From: Microcosmobacter sp040493455
GTDB taxonomy: Bacteria; Bacteroidota; Bacteroidia; Flavobacteriales; Flavobacteriaceae
Reading direction: 5' to 3'
Assembly (NCBI RefSeq): GCF_040493455.1
Contig: NZ_JANFDA010000009.1
Coordinates: 1 to 64,000, forward strand
DNA length: 64,000 nt
In this document: piece after piece, positions 51,009 to 60,532 of the stretch
Position numbering within the stretch: the first letter of the stretch is position 1
How the letters are laid out: each line of letters opens with the position of its first letter
Program-made: the position numbers and the translations under genes
The notes under the pieces: model-generated
Databases searched by the model: none
Told to the model about the DNA's origin: nothing
What the model saw: only the letters and a program-made list of their open reading frames with translations

Positions 51009-51029
51009 CTACCACAAAAAAACTAACTC

Positions 51030-52208
51030 ATGAAGCCAGATTTATTCGAAGCACCTGATTATTATAATATTGACGAACTTTTAACGGAAGAGCACAAATT
51101 AGTGCGCGATGCAGCAAGAGAATGGGTAAAGCGCGATGTGTCTCCAATTATTGAAGAATATGCGCAACGCGCAGAATTTCCACCTCAGATTATTGGTGGA
51201 TTAGCAGAGATTGGAGCGTTTGGACCTTACATCCCTGAAGAATATGGAGGTGCAGGATTGGATCAGATTTCTTATGGTCTAATAATGCAAGAAATAGAAC
51301 GTGGTGATTCTGGTGTTCGTAGTACGGCATCTGTTCAATCATCATTGGTAATGTATCCGATCTGGAAATATGGTAATGAAGAGCAGCGTCAAAAATATTT
51401 GCCTAAGCTAGCTTCTGGTGAGTGGATGGGTTGTTTTGGTCTTACTGAGCCAGATCATGGTAGTAACCCAGGAGGTATGGTAACCAATTACAAAGATATG
51501 GGTGATCACTACTTGCTTAATGGTGCTAAAATGTGGATCAGTAATGCACCTTTTGCTCAGGTTGCTGTAGTTTGGGCAAAGAACGAAGAAGGTCGTATTC
51601 ACGGATTAATCGTTGAGCGTGGTATGGAAGGCTTTAGTACTCCTGAAACGCACAACAAATGGTCACTTAGAGCTAGTGCAACGGGTGAGTTGATTTTTGA
51701 TAATGTAAAAGTGCCTAAAGAAAATCTTCTTCCAAATAAATCTGGATTGGGCGCACCACTTGGTTGCTTGGATTCTGCTAGGTATGGTATCGCTTGGGGA
51801 GCTATTGGAGCTGCTATGGACTGTTACGATACTGCACTAAGATACAGTAAAGAAAGAATCCAATTTGGGAAGCCTATTGGTCAATTCCAGTTACAGCAAA
51901 AGAAACTAGCTGAAATGATTACTGAAATTACTAAAGCACAGTTGTTAACCTGGAGATTGGGTACGCTTAGAAATGAAGGTAAAGCAACTTCTGCTCAAAT
52001 ATCTATGGCCAAGCGTAATAATGTAGATATGGCTATAAATATTGCCAGAGAAGCAAGACAAATTTTAGGTGGAATGGGAATCACTGGTGAATATAGCATC
52101 ATGAGACATTCTATGAATCTTGAGAGTGTAATTACTTACGAAGGTACTCACGATATTCATTTATTGATTACTGGTTTAGATATTACTGGCCTAAACGCCT
52201 TTAAATAG
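51030..52208 (+). CDS. Acyl-CoA dehydrogenase, glutaryl-CoA dehydrogenase-like
   Basis: The 392-residue flavoenzyme has the acyl-CoA dehydrogenase domains in order: helical N-terminus, beta middle (GCFGLTEPDHGSNPGGM, WISNAPFAQVAVVWAK) and C-terminal helices with the catalytic glutamate in ITYEGTHDIHLL (about 375). The YEGTHDIH block and PDHGSNPGGM resemble glutaryl-CoA dehydrogenase, which turns glutaryl-CoA into crotonyl-CoA in lysine breakdown; the saccharopine-dehydrogenase gene at 61002 fits that pathway. It is transcribed alone from a good promoter. Confidence 0.87.
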   Translation: MKPDLFEAPDYYNIDELLTEEHKLVRDAAREWVKRDVSPIIEEYAQRAEFPPQIIGGLAEIGAFGPYIPEEYGGAGLDQISYGLIMQEIERGDSGVRSTASVQSSLVMYPIWKYGNEEQRQKYLPKLASGEWMGCFGLTEPDHGSNPGGMVTNYKDMGDHYLLNGAKMWISNAPFAQVAVVWAKNEEGRIHGLIVERGMEGFSTPETHNKWSLRASATGELIFDNVKVPKENLLPNKSGLGAPLGCLDSARYGIAWGAIGAAMDCYDTALRYSKERIQFGKPIGQFQLQQKKLAEMITEITKAQLLTWRLGTLRNEGKATSAQISMAKRNNVDMAINIAREARQILGGMGITGEYSIMRHSMNLESVITYEGTHDIHLLITGLDITGLNAFK

Positions 52209-52230
52209 AGGTAAAAAAGTATAACAATAA

Positions 52231-52260
52231 AAAAAGCCTGATTTTAGAATCAGGCTTTTT
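52231..52260. terminator. Bidirectional terminator between the dehydrogenase and tyrS genes
   Basis: AAAAAGCCTGATT and AATCAGGCTTTTT are perfectly complementary around TTAG. With A-runs before and T-runs after, it serves both converging genes. Confidence 0.92.
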
Positions 52261-52278
52261 GTTTTATATAGTTCGATG

Positions 52279-53586
52279 TTACTTCGCAACAATGATATAG
52301 GTGTTTCTCTTTCCTTTATTGAGAACAATATATTTGTCGTTAATAAGATCTTCTGTTGTAAGCTTGTAGTCTTCTTTTACTTTTTCCTTATTTACCGAAA
52401 CAGAATTTTCCTTTAGTGCTCGTCTTGCTTCACCATTAGACCCTAAGAAATTAGTTTTAGCCGCTAAAGCACCAATCATATCAACGCCTTCCGTCAATTC
52501 TCCTTTTGAAATTTCAGCAGTTGTCACGCCTTCAAATACATCTAGGAAAGTTTGCTCATCTATAGTTTCGATATCTGCCTTGAATGTTTTGCTGAACAGG
52601 ATTTCTGATGCTTTCTTAGCATTTTCAAAATCAGATTTAGAATGCACAAAAATCGTCACTTCTTCTGCTAAGCGTCTTTGTAATGCTCTTTGATGCGGTG
52701 CTTCTTTATGGTCTTCAATTATAGAATCAACAGTTTCTTTATCTAAAAACGTAAATATCTTGATGTACTTCTCAGCATCTTCATCTGAGGTGTTCAACCA
52801 AAACTGGTAGAATTTATAAACTGATGTTTTATCAGTATCTAACCATACGTTACCACCTTCAGATTTACCAAATTTAGAACCGTCTGCTTTAGTAATTAGA
52901 GGACAAGTCATGGCAAAAGCCTTCGCTTCTTCTCCAACATTCATACGTCTAACCAACTCAGTTCCTGTAGTGATGTTTCCCCATTGGTCACTTCCTCCCA
53001 TTTGCAATAAACAATTATGAGCTTTGTGCAAGTGATAGAAATCGTATCCTTGGATTAGTTGGTAAGTAAACTCGGTAAATGACATCCCTACAGTGCCTTC
53101 TCCAGAAAGACGCTTCTTAACGGAATCTTTAGCCATCATATAGTTTACGGTAATGCGTTTACCTACATCTCTGGCAAAGTCGATAAAGGTAAAGTCCTTC
53201 ATCCAATCATAATTATTCACCAGAATTGGTGCATTGGCTTCCGGAGAATCGAAATCTAAGAATCTTGATAATACATTTTTTATGCCTTGTACATTCTTAT
53301 TCAAAGTAGCTTCATCCAAAAGGTTACGCTCATCACTTTTCCCAGACGGGTCTCCAATCATTCCAGTAGCACCTCCAACCAAAGCAATAGGCTTGTGTCC
53401 TGCTTGTTGTAAGTGACACAATAAGATTATTGGCACAAGGCTCCCAATATGTAAAGAATCTGAAGTAGGATCGAACCCAATATAGGCTGTAGTCATCTCT
53501 TTATTGAGTTGTTCTTCAGTTCCTGGCATAATATCGTGTACCATACCTCTCCATTGCAATTCTTCTACAAGATTCTTTGTTATCAT
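52279..53586 (-). CDS. tyrS: Tyrosyl-tRNA synthetase
   Basis: From the ATG at 53586 the protein has 435 residues (MITKNLVEELQWRGMVHDIMPG). A frame opening at 53610 is rejected because it starts within the -7 element TATCTTTG. Class I signatures are present: the HIGH box as SLHIGSL and the KMSKS box as SKFGKS, with YQLIQGYDFYHL and QMGGSDQWGN in the tyrosine site. A C-terminal S4-type RNA-binding segment (about 370-430) ends the protein. It charges tRNA-Tyr. Confidence 0.97.
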   Translation of the reverse strand: MITKNLVEELQWRGMVHDIMPGTEEQLNKEMTTAYIGFDPTSDSLHIGSLVPIILLCHLQQAGHKPIALVGGATGMIGDPSGKSDERNLLDEATLNKNVQGIKNVLSRFLDFDSPEANAPILVNNYDWMKDFTFIDFARDVGKRITVNYMMAKDSVKKRLSGEGTVGMSFTEFTYQLIQGYDFYHLHKAHNCLLQMGGSDQWGNITTGTELVRRMNVGEEAKAFAMTCPLITKADGSKFGKSEGGNVWLDTDKTSVYKFYQFWLNTSDEDAEKYIKIFTFLDKETVDSIIEDHKEAPHQRALQRRLAEEVTIFVHSKSDFENAKKASEILFSKTFKADIETIDEQTFLDVFEGVTTAEISKGELTEGVDMIGALAAKTNFLGSNGEARRALKENSVSVNKEKVKEDYKLTTEDLINDKYIVLNKGKRNTYIIVAK

Positions 53587-53607
53587 ATTAGTAAAATTAA
53601 GATTTGG

Positions 53608-53615
53608 CAAAGATA
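53608..53615 (-). promoter_or_regulatory. -7 element of tyrS
   Basis: TATCTTTG on the minus strand (53615-53608), 22 bp before the ATG at 53586, fits TAnnTTTG and settles the start codon choice. Confidence 0.55.
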
Positions 53616-53668
53616 AAAATCAGTATAGAATTAATAGTGCTTAAGGGATATTTCTTTACTTTCGTTTT

Positions 53669-54694
53669 ATGATATTAGTCACAGGTGGTACAGGGCTGGT
53701 TGGCTCGCATTTATTATACAAGCTTGTTGAAAGCGGTAACAATGTGAGAGCTATTTATAGAAGACAGCACAAATTGGAACATGTAAAGCATGTCTTTTCT
53801 TATTATTCTGATTCGCCTGATAGTCTTTTCGATAGTATAGAATGGATTGAAGCTGACCTTAATGATATTCCTGCTCTCGAAACTGCCTTTGATAATGTAG
53901 ATTATGTCTACCATTGTGCAGCTTTTGTCTCTTTTGAACCAGATAAATACCATTTACTTAGGCAGACTAATATTGATGGCACCGCTAACATCGTAAACTT
54001 AGGCATTAAGTATAATGTAAAGAAACTTTGCTATGTTAGTTCTATTGCCGCCATTGGCAGTAATGAAAATCCTGAAACATTAATCACCGAAGAAACTGCT
54101 TGGAACACTGAGGATGATAATAGCGTGTATGCCATAAGTAAATATGGTGCCGAGTTGGAGGTTTGGCGTGGTACTCAAGAAGGTTTAGATGCTGTAGCGG
54201 TTAATCCTGGAATTATTTTAGGCCCTGGTTTTTGGCATGGTGCAGGAAGTGGCAGCCTCTTTAAAGGCATCTATAAAGGCATGAAATATTATACTGAAGG
54301 CATTACTGGTTTTGTGGATATTTGGGATGTTGTAGATCCTATGATTTCTTTAATGGACAGCTCGATAAAAAACCAAGGTTACATCTTGATTTCTGAAAAT
54401 ATGTCTTTCAAAGATTTTCAAGTGTTAGTTGCTGAAAGCTTAGATGTGAAACCTTCACACAAAAAAGCAAGTAATTTTATGTTGCAAATTGCATGGAGAT
54501 TGGATTGGTTGGCACATAAACTTTTAGGAAAACGTAGACGACTGTCTAAAAACACCGCGAAATCTCTTCAATCAAAAGCTTTGTATGATAATTCTAAAAT
54601 AAAGGAGGCTTTAAATTATGAGTTCAAATCCATAAAAAAGTCTGTAGAGGAAATATCGTCTTTATTCTTACAGGATAATTCCATTAAGACTTAG
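53669..54694 (+). CDS. NAD(P)-dependent epimerase/dehydratase (extended SDR)
   Basis: The 341-residue protein has the extended-SDR Rossmann start ILVTGGTGLVGSHLL, the acidic Asp-D-L-N-D-I-P coenzyme region and the active-site Y-A-I-S-K (Tyr about 155). A short hydrophobic C-terminal helix and a basic GKRRRLSKNTAK stretch follow. Such enzymes act on sugar nucleotides, dihydroflavonols or steroids; the substrate cannot be told. Its end overlaps the convergent DUF4296 gene by 11 bases. Confidence 0.85.
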   Translation: MILVTGGTGLVGSHLLYKLVESGNNVRAIYRRQHKLEHVKHVFSYYSDSPDSLFDSIEWIEADLNDIPALETAFDNVDYVYHCAAFVSFEPDKYHLLRQTNIDGTANIVNLGIKYNVKKLCYVSSIAAIGSNENPETLITEETAWNTEDDNSVYAISKYGAELEVWRGTQEGLDAVAVNPGIILGPGFWHGAGSGSLFKGIYKGMKYYTEGITGFVDIWDVVDPMISLMDSSIKNQGYILISENMSFKDFQVLVAESLDVKPSHKKASNFMLQIAWRLDWLAHKLLGKRRRLSKNTAKSLQSKALYDNSKIKEALNYEFKSIKKSVEEISSLFLQDNSIKT

Positions 54695-55169
54695 GCTTCT
54701 TCTTTTTTGGAATATTAGTAGGTTTCCCTTTTAAAGGTTTTGTTTCTAACTTCCCTATTGAATCTCGTCGTTTTTGTCGGGCAGCTTTTGTAGAATCTTG
54801 CTTCCTCTTTTTTTCCTCATTTTCTTTCTTCATCTGTGCATCGTAGTCTTTCTTCTCCTCTTCAATTCTATTTTTTACAGTTGTAATAATGTTTTTGTAA
54901 GCTTCTACATCTTGGGCATAATATCTATTACTTGTCGCAAATTGTACACTGTCAATATTGTGCTTTTCGTATAAAAGTGTTTCAGGAGAAATGCCATTAT
55001 TTTCAAGAATCTTTCTGTTCGAAGCTTTTGCTGCATTAAAGATATAGGCATCATATAAAACCTCAACCATCTTCTCTTTGGGAATCAGGTTATCTGGCTT
55101 TTGAGGTTTTTTGGAACCTTCACAGCCAAATAAGACTAAAGCAATTATTGCCAGAATATATCCTTTCAT
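54684..55169 (-). CDS. DUF4296 lipoprotein
   Basis: The 161-residue lipoprotein (lipobox ALVLFGC) has the DUF4296 helical domain (about 28-100: LIPKEKMVEVLYDAYIFNAA, HNIDSVQFATSNRYYAQD) and a long, very basic C-terminal tail (about 105-161) rich in Lys, Arg, Glu and Pro. DUF4296 is found beside pyrC throughout the Flavobacteriia; its function is not known. It abuts the dihydroorotase gene: the pyrC stop is immediately followed by its ATG. Confidence 0.85.
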   Translation of the reverse strand: MKGYILAIIALVLFGCEGSKKPQKPDNLIPKEKMVEVLYDAYIFNAAKASNRKILENNGISPETLLYEKHNIDSVQFATSNRYYAQDVEAYKNIITTVKNRIEEEKKDYDAQMKKENEEKKRKQDSTKAARQKRRDSIGKLETKPLKGKPTNIPKKKKPKS

Positions 55170-56510
55170 CTAATTCCTATTGAATGTCAATCGTTTTGCT
55201 GCTCTAACGTTATTAACCTCTCCATTATTATACGCTAGATGACCATTAACAAAGGTATGCGTAATTTTCGATTTAAATGTAGTGCCTTCAAAAGGAGACC
55301 ATCCGCATTTGTATAACACATTATCTTTATTTACTTCCCAGCTATCATTTGGGTTTACAATCACTAAGTCTGCAAAATATCCTTCGCGGATATAGCCTCT
55401 TTTTTCAACATCGAATAATATTGCTGGATTATGGGCTGCTTTCTCTACGATTTTTTCTATTGAAATTTTACCATTATGATGTGCTTCAAAAAGTGCTACT
55501 AAGGCATGTTGCACTAATGGTCCTCCAGAAGGTGCTTTTGTATATACTTCTGCCTTTTCTTCTAATGTATGTGGTGCGTGATCTGTAGCGATTACATCAA
55601 TTCTATCATCTAAAAGTGCTTCCCATAGTTGGTCTCTATCGTTGGCCGTTTTTACAGCAGGATTCCATTTTATATGAGTTCCTTTTTCTTCGTAATCTTT
55701 ATCTGTAAACCAAAGGTGGTGAATACAAACTTCTGCAGTAATCTTCTTATCTTTTAAAGGAATACTATTATCAAACAAAGCTGTTTCCTTTCCTGTTGAA
55801 AGGTGAAATACATGCAACCTTGCACCTGTTTTCTTTGCCAGTTCAATTGCCTTAGATGAAGACAGGTAACAGGCTTCCTCGCTTCTAATTATTGGGTGTA
55901 GCTTAATAGGAATATCATCGCCATAGATAGCCTGATAATGCGCCTGGTTGTTTCTAATTGTGTTTTCGTCCTCACAATGCACGGAAATTACCATATCTGT
56001 GGAAGAGAATATTTTTTCGAGAATTTCTGGATCATCAACCAACATATTTCCTGTTGAAGACCCTAAAAACAGCTTAAGCCCTGCTACTTCTTTGGGATTT
56101 ACTTTTAGAATTTCCTCTAAGTTATCGTTGGTACCTCCAAACATAAAGGAATAATTAGCATAAGCGGTTTCGGCTGCTCTATCGAATTTCTTATTCAGCT
56201 CTTCAATAGTTGTGGTTTGCGGCTTAGTATTTGGCATTTCTACGAAAGAAGTAATTCCTCCTGCTATAGCTGCTCTGGATTCTGTTTCTATATTAGCTTT
56301 ATGGGTTAAACCTGGCTCTCTAAAATGAACCTGATCGTCAATCATCCCAGGAATTATATAACTGCCTCGAGCATCAATAACCTCGTCTGCTAAAGTTGGG
56401 TTTATTTCGGCAGAAATAGCCTTGATATAATCACCTTCAATTAAAATATCACTTTCAATGATGGCTCCTTCATTGACTATACGTCCATTTTGTATTAAAG
56501 TTGTTCTCAT
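55170..56510 (-). CDS. pyrC: Dihydroorotase
   Basis: From the ATG at 56510 (the GTG at 56516 is less likely) the protein has 446 residues and the class I dihydroorotase outline: DARGSYIIPGMIDDQVHFREPG with the DxHFR zinc motif (Asp and His pair shifted as DQVHFREPG), FVEMPNTKP, GLKLFLGSSTG with the carbamylatable lysine, and the last metal ligand in IATDHAPHT. It closes carbamoyl-aspartate to dihydroorotate in pyrimidine synthesis. It is the middle gene of a GT2-pyrC-DUF4296 operon. Confidence 0.92.
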   Translation of the reverse strand: MRTTLIQNGRIVNEGAIIESDILIEGDYIKAISAEINPTLADEVIDARGSYIIPGMIDDQVHFREPGLTHKANIETESRAAIAGGITSFVEMPNTKPQTTTIEELNKKFDRAAETAYANYSFMFGGTNDNLEEILKVNPKEVAGLKLFLGSSTGNMLVDDPEILEKIFSSTDMVISVHCEDENTIRNNQAHYQAIYGDDIPIKLHPIIRSEEACYLSSSKAIELAKKTGARLHVFHLSTGKETALFDNSIPLKDKKITAEVCIHHLWFTDKDYEEKGTHIKWNPAVKTANDRDQLWEALLDDRIDVIATDHAPHTLEEKAEVYTKAPSGGPLVQHALVALFEAHHNGKISIEKIVEKAAHNPAILFDVEKRGYIREGYFADLVIVNPNDSWEVNKDNVLYKCGWSPFEGTTFKSKITHTFVNGHLAYNNGEVNNVRAAKRLTFNRN

Positions 56511-56518
56511 AAACACTT

Positions 56519-57244
56519 TTAATTCTTACTGAATAAGCTTTTTATTTTCATACTTATAACTCCAAAAACGGCTTCTGAAATAATTCCTCCGCTCATTTTA
56601 GACTTCCCTTTTGTTCTATCCGTAAATATTACTGGCACTTCAACAATTTTAAATCCTTTTAGATGTGCTTTAAATTTCATTTCAATCTGAAAAGCATAGC
56701 CTACGAATTTAATTTTATCTAGATTGATTTCTTCCAACACCTTTCTTGAATAGCATACAAACCCTGCAGTAGTATCGTGGATTTTCATCCTGGTAATCAA
56801 TCTCACATATTTTGATGCAAAATAGGATAATAGTATTCTGGTCATTGGCCAATTGACCACATTAACTCCTTTTACATAGCGAGATCCCACTGCAACATCG
56901 TTTCCTTCTGTAGCACAAGCATTATATAGTTTTATAAGGTCATTAGGATTGTGGGAGAAATCTGCATCCATTTCAAAAATGTAATCATATTGGTGCTGTA
57001 GACACCACTTAAACCCATCTATATAGGCTGTCCCTAGTCCTTCTTTTTTTGAGCGATTGAGCAGAAATAATGATGATTCGAATTCTTCTTGAAGTTCTAT
57101 AACCGTCTTTGCTGTACCGTCTGGTGAATTGTCATCTACTACCAAAATATGAAATGCCTTATCCTGACCAAAAACTGCTCTGATAATAGATTCTATATTC
57201 TCAATTTCGTTGTAAGTAGGAATGATGACAATGGCATCTTGCAT
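56519..57244 (-). CDS. Family 2 glycosyltransferase, polyprenol-phosphate mannose synthase-like
   Basis: The 241-residue enzyme has the GT-A start IIPTYNEIENIESII, the DDNSPDGT and MDADFSHNP metal/nucleotide motifs and GYAFQIEMKFKAHLKG near the end, as in soluble dolichyl-phosphate mannose synthases (DPM1-like). It would load a sugar on undecaprenyl phosphate at the inner membrane. It leads the operon, with the -7 element TACTTTTG at 57268-57261, and is followed after eight bases by pyrC. Confidence 0.9.
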   Translation of the reverse strand: MQDAIVIIPTYNEIENIESIIRAVFGQDKAFHILVVDDNSPDGTAKTVIELQEEFESSLFLLNRSKKEGLGTAYIDGFKWCLQHQYDYIFEMDADFSHNPNDLIKLYNACATEGNDVAVGSRYVKGVNVVNWPMTRILLSYFASKYVRLITRMKIHDTTAGFVCYSRKVLEEINLDKIKFVGYAFQIEMKFKAHLKGFKIVEVPVIFTDRTKGKSKMSGGIISEAVFGVISMKIKSLFSKN

Positions 57245-57260
57245 ATCACGGAAATTTTAG

Positions 57261-57268
57261 CAAAAGTA
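57261..57268 (-). promoter_or_regulatory. -7 element of the GT2-pyrC operon
   Basis: TACTTTTG on the minus strand, 17 bp before the ATG at 57244, fits TAnnTTTG. Confidence 0.5.
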
Positions 57269-57360
57269 AGTTTTTAAATGATTATTCTAGGATAACAGCA
57301 ATAGATATTATTTGACGCAAAATAGAATAAACAATCTAATTTTCTTTATACTTTAGCATT

Positions 57361-58014
57361 ATGTTAAGAGAAGTAATAACAAATGATTGGTACACTATTT
57401 TTATAGTCATCGGTTTGGTATTTATTGTTGCTTCGAAGACCTTATTTGGATTGCGATTTATGGATTTTTTACTCGTTGTAGGAAATTCTAAATACTTAAA
57501 AATCTATGCCAGGGAACAAAAATTTATCGACACTTTTGATTCTCTACTTTTTGTAAACCTAGTACTTTCATTTTCTGTATTTTCTTATATCTCTTATTCG
57601 CAATTAATTGCTCCTATAGATTTTGATCTCTTTACATTTTTGAAAGTAGCTTTTGCAATTGCAGCTATTATTCTCATGAAGGTTTTAATAGAGCGATTAA
57701 TAGGTAGTCTTTTTGATATAGATCCAATTATTGATAGTTATTTATTTCAAAAAACCACCTTTAAGAACTATACAGGCTTGCTATTACTTCCTCTTAATGC
57801 TTTATTATTATTTACTCTAACGCCTTCAAAATTTGTTATTTATGCAATATTTGGTGTTATAGTCTTAATTAATTTGATTGGATTTGTTACATCTTTCAAA
57901 ACCCATCAAAAATTACTTATCAACAATTTATTCTATTTTATTTTGTACCTTTGCGCTCTCGAAATTGGACCTTATGTGATTTTATATAAGGTTTTTGTAG
58001 AGTATAACGCTTAA
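57361..58014 (+). CDS. DUF4271 membrane protein
   Basis: The 217-residue protein has about six hydrophobic helices (near 14-34, 60-80, 92-112, 138-155, 160-180, 190-210) and a short cytoplasmic N-terminus with NDWYTIFI. It matches DUF4271, a Bacteroidota family always next to a hemD-like gene; the pair is probably co-transcribed here because only 16 bases separate them. Function not established. Confidence 0.8.
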   Translation: MLREVITNDWYTIFIVIGLVFIVASKTLFGLRFMDFLLVVGNSKYLKIYAREQKFIDTFDSLLFVNLVLSFSVFSYISYSQLIAPIDFDLFTFLKVAFAIAAIILMKVLIERLIGSLFDIDPIIDSYLFQKTTFKNYTGLLLLPLNALLLFTLTPSKFVIYAIFGVIVLINLIGFVTSFKTHQKLLINNLFYFILYLCALEIGPYVILYKVFVEYNA

Positions 58015-58030
58015 AATATTGCGTCTGCTT

Positions 58031-58780
58031 ATGAAAGTGAAAACAATTTTAGTATCACAACCAGAGCCTAAAATAGAAAATTCGCCATACTTCGATTTAC
58101 AGGAGAAGCAAAAGGTAAAGATAGATTTCAGACCTTTTATCCATGTCGAAGGACTTGCTGCAAAGGAGGTAAGACAGCAAAAAGTTGATCTCAGTGGTTA
58201 TACGGCTATTATATTAACTAGTCGTAATTCTGTTGATCACTTCTTTAGAGTAGCTGAAGAAATGCGTTTCAAGGTGCCAGATACCATGAAATATTTCTGC
58301 CAGTCTGAAGCTGTTGCTTATTACTTGCAAAAGTATGTGGTGTATAGAAAGAGAAAGATATATGTGGGTAAGCGTACTTTTGCTGATTTATCGCCATTAA
58401 TCAAAAAGTATAAGGACGAAAAATTCTTATTACCAACTACAGATAAAGTAAAGCCAATAATCCCTGATACTCTAGATAATCTTGGAGTAAACTGGAAGCA
58501 AGCTACTTTTTACAAAACAGTAATTAGCGATCTTTCTGATTTGGCAGATGTTTATTACGACATCTTGGTATTCTTTAGCCCATCTGGAATTGAATCATTA
58601 TTCCATAATTTTCCAGACTTTAAACAAAACAATACCAGATTAGCTGTTTTTGGAAATACAACTATTAAAGCTGTAGAAGAAAAAGGATTGCGTGTCGATA
58701 TTGCTGCGCCAACTCCAGAAACTCCTTCTATGACAATGGCTTTAGAAAAGTATATCGAACAAGCTAATAAAGGAAAATAA
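58031..58780 (+). CDS. hemD: Uroporphyrinogen-III synthase
   Basis: The ATG at 58031 gives 249 residues (MKVKTILVSQPEPKIENSPYF); a TTG twelve bases earlier is rejected. The two-lobed HemD outline is visible: AIILTSRNSVDHFF in lobe one, and TFYKTVISDL, DILVFFSPSGIESLF and AVFGNTTIKAVEEKGLRVDIAAPTPETPSM in lobe two. It cyclises hydroxymethylbilane in heme synthesis. It is coupled to the DUF4271 gene upstream. Confidence 0.9.
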   Translation: MKVKTILVSQPEPKIENSPYFDLQEKQKVKIDFRPFIHVEGLAAKEVRQQKVDLSGYTAIILTSRNSVDHFFRVAEEMRFKVPDTMKYFCQSEAVAYYLQKYVVYRKRKIYVGKRTFADLSPLIKKYKDEKFLLPTTDKVKPIIPDTLDNLGVNWKQATFYKTVISDLSDLADVYYDILVFFSPSGIESLFHNFPDFKQNNTRLAVFGNTTIKAVEEKGLRVDIAAPTPETPSMTMALEKYIEQANKGK

Positions 58781-58803
58781 ATAAGGCACTTTTAGTCAAT
58801 AAT

Positions 58804-58839
58804 AAAAAAAGCGGATTCAAAATTGAATCCGCTTTTTTT
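58804..58839. terminator. Bidirectional terminator between hemD and pckA
   Basis: AAAAAAAGCGGATTCAA and its complement form a near-perfect 17-bp stem with T-runs in both directions, serving the two converging genes. Confidence 0.93.
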
Positions 58840-58856
58840 ATTATTATTCTTTAAGC

Positions 58857-60467
58857 TCATTTTACATTTGGTGCTCCTGCCAATATTTCTTCATTGGCAT
58901 AATCTTCAAATTTCTTAAAGTTTTCTCTAAATGAAGCCGCTAGCTTATACGCTGTCTTATAGTAACCTTCATCATTATTCCATGTTGTTCTTGGGCTTAG
59001 TACCTCTGTTGGCACACCAGGACAAGTTCTAGGCTGCATAACTCCGAAAACAGAGTGGATATGATACTTTTCGTAGCTATAATCACCTAGATCACCATTC
59101 ATTGCTGCTGAAATCATGGCTCTGGTATACTTCAATTTCATTCTATGTCCTATTCCATAAGGACCACCTGTCCAACCTGTATTAACTAACCATACATTAA
59201 CACCAGATTCTTTCATCTTGGCACTTAGCATCTCTGCGTACTTCGTAGGATGCAAAGGCATAAATGGCGCTCCAAAACAAGCAGAAAAACTTGGTAATGG
59301 TTCATCTATTCCAGCTTCTGTTCCAGCAACTTTAGCTGTATAACCTGAAATAAAATGGTATGCTGCTTGACCAGGCGTTAACTTAGATATCGGAGGCAAT
59401 ACTCCAAAAGCATCTGCTGTTAAGAAGAAAATGTTTTTTGGGTTTTTACCTATAGATGGTTTTTGAATATTATCGATATGGTAAATCGGGTAGCTAACTC
59501 TAGTGTTTTGAGTGATAGAAGTATCAGCAAAGTCAACATTGCCGTTATCATCCATTATAACATTTTCTAGAATTGCTCCTTTTTTAATTGCATTATAAAT
59601 CTCTGGTTCGCTTTCTTGAGATAAATTAATCACTTTAGCATAACAGCCTCCTTCAAAATTGAATACTGTATTTTCAGCAGTCCAACCGTGCTCATCATCT
59701 CCGATTAAGCTTCTGTCTGGGTCAGTAGATAACGTTGTTTTCCCAGTACCAGATAATCCAAAGAATATTGATGTATCTCCATCTTTACCAACATTGGCAC
59801 TACAGTGCATTGGTAAAGTATTTTTGAATACTGGTAATATAAAGTTCAATGCAGAAAAAATACCTTTCTTAATTTCACCTGTATAACCAGTTCCACCAAT
59901 AAGTGCAATTTTTCTGGTAAAGTTTAATATTGCAAAATTATGTTGTCGTGTTCCATCAATTTCTGCATTTGCCATAAACTCAGGCGCATTAATCACCGTC
60001 CACTCAGGATCAAAGTTTTCCAATTCTGCTTCAGTAGGTCTAAGGAACATATTGTAAGCGAACATGTTACTCCAAGGATATTCGTTTATAACACGAATAT
60101 TTAAGCGATAATTATCGTCAGCACATGCATAACTGTCTCTCACAAAAACTTCCTTTTCTGATAGATACGCTACAACTTTATCGTAGAGTGCATCAAACTT
60201 ATCTGATTCAAAAGGAATATTAATATTTCCCCACCATACACGATCTTTAGTAATATCGTCTTTAACAATAAATCGGTCTTGAGGTGAGCGACCAGTAAAT
60301 TCTCCTGTATTAACAGCTATAGCTCCAAAAGCAGATTCTACACCTTGCCCTTTTTTAATAGTTAAGTCGTGAAGTTCGTCTGAGGAAAGTTGATAGTGTA
60401 CTTTGGCATTCTTGATTCCGTAATCATCTAGCGAAATCGATTTCGTTGCTTGGGTATGGTCTACCAT
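58857..60467 (-). CDS. pckA: Phosphoenolpyruvate carboxykinase (ATP)
   Basis: From the ATG at 60467 the protein has 536 residues; the longer frame from 60494 is rejected because it would begin within the -7 element at 60492-60499. PEPCK motifs are present: TGRSPQDRFIV, the P-loop GLSGTGKTTLS, metal site DDEHGW and the kinase region YTAKVAGTEAG. It makes PEP from oxaloacetate with ATP, the first step of gluconeogenesis, consistent with growth on amino acids and peptides. Confidence 0.97.
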   Translation of the reverse strand: MVDHTQATKSISLDDYGIKNAKVHYQLSSDELHDLTIKKGQGVESAFGAIAVNTGEFTGRSPQDRFIVKDDITKDRVWWGNINIPFESDKFDALYDKVVAYLSEKEVFVRDSYACADDNYRLNIRVINEYPWSNMFAYNMFLRPTEAELENFDPEWTVINAPEFMANAEIDGTRQHNFAILNFTRKIALIGGTGYTGEIKKGIFSALNFILPVFKNTLPMHCSANVGKDGDTSIFFGLSGTGKTTLSTDPDRSLIGDDEHGWTAENTVFNFEGGCYAKVINLSQESEPEIYNAIKKGAILENVIMDDNGNVDFADTSITQNTRVSYPIYHIDNIQKPSIGKNPKNIFFLTADAFGVLPPISKLTPGQAAYHFISGYTAKVAGTEAGIDEPLPSFSACFGAPFMPLHPTKYAEMLSAKMKESGVNVWLVNTGWTGGPYGIGHRMKLKYTRAMISAAMNGDLGDYSYEKYHIHSVFGVMQPRTCPGVPTEVLSPRTTWNNDEGYYKTAYKLAASFRENFKKFEDYANEEILAGAPNVK

Positions 60468-60491
60468 ATTTTTGTCATGTTGTTTAAAGTG

Positions 60492-60499
60492 CAAAGGTA
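60492..60499 (-). promoter_or_regulatory. -7 element of pckA
   Basis: TACCTTTG on the minus strand, 25 bp before the ATG at 60467, fits TAnnTTTG and fixes the start codon. Confidence 0.5.
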
Positions 60500-60532
60500 A
60501 AATTTTATTTAAAGTTACCTCCTATAATCAGC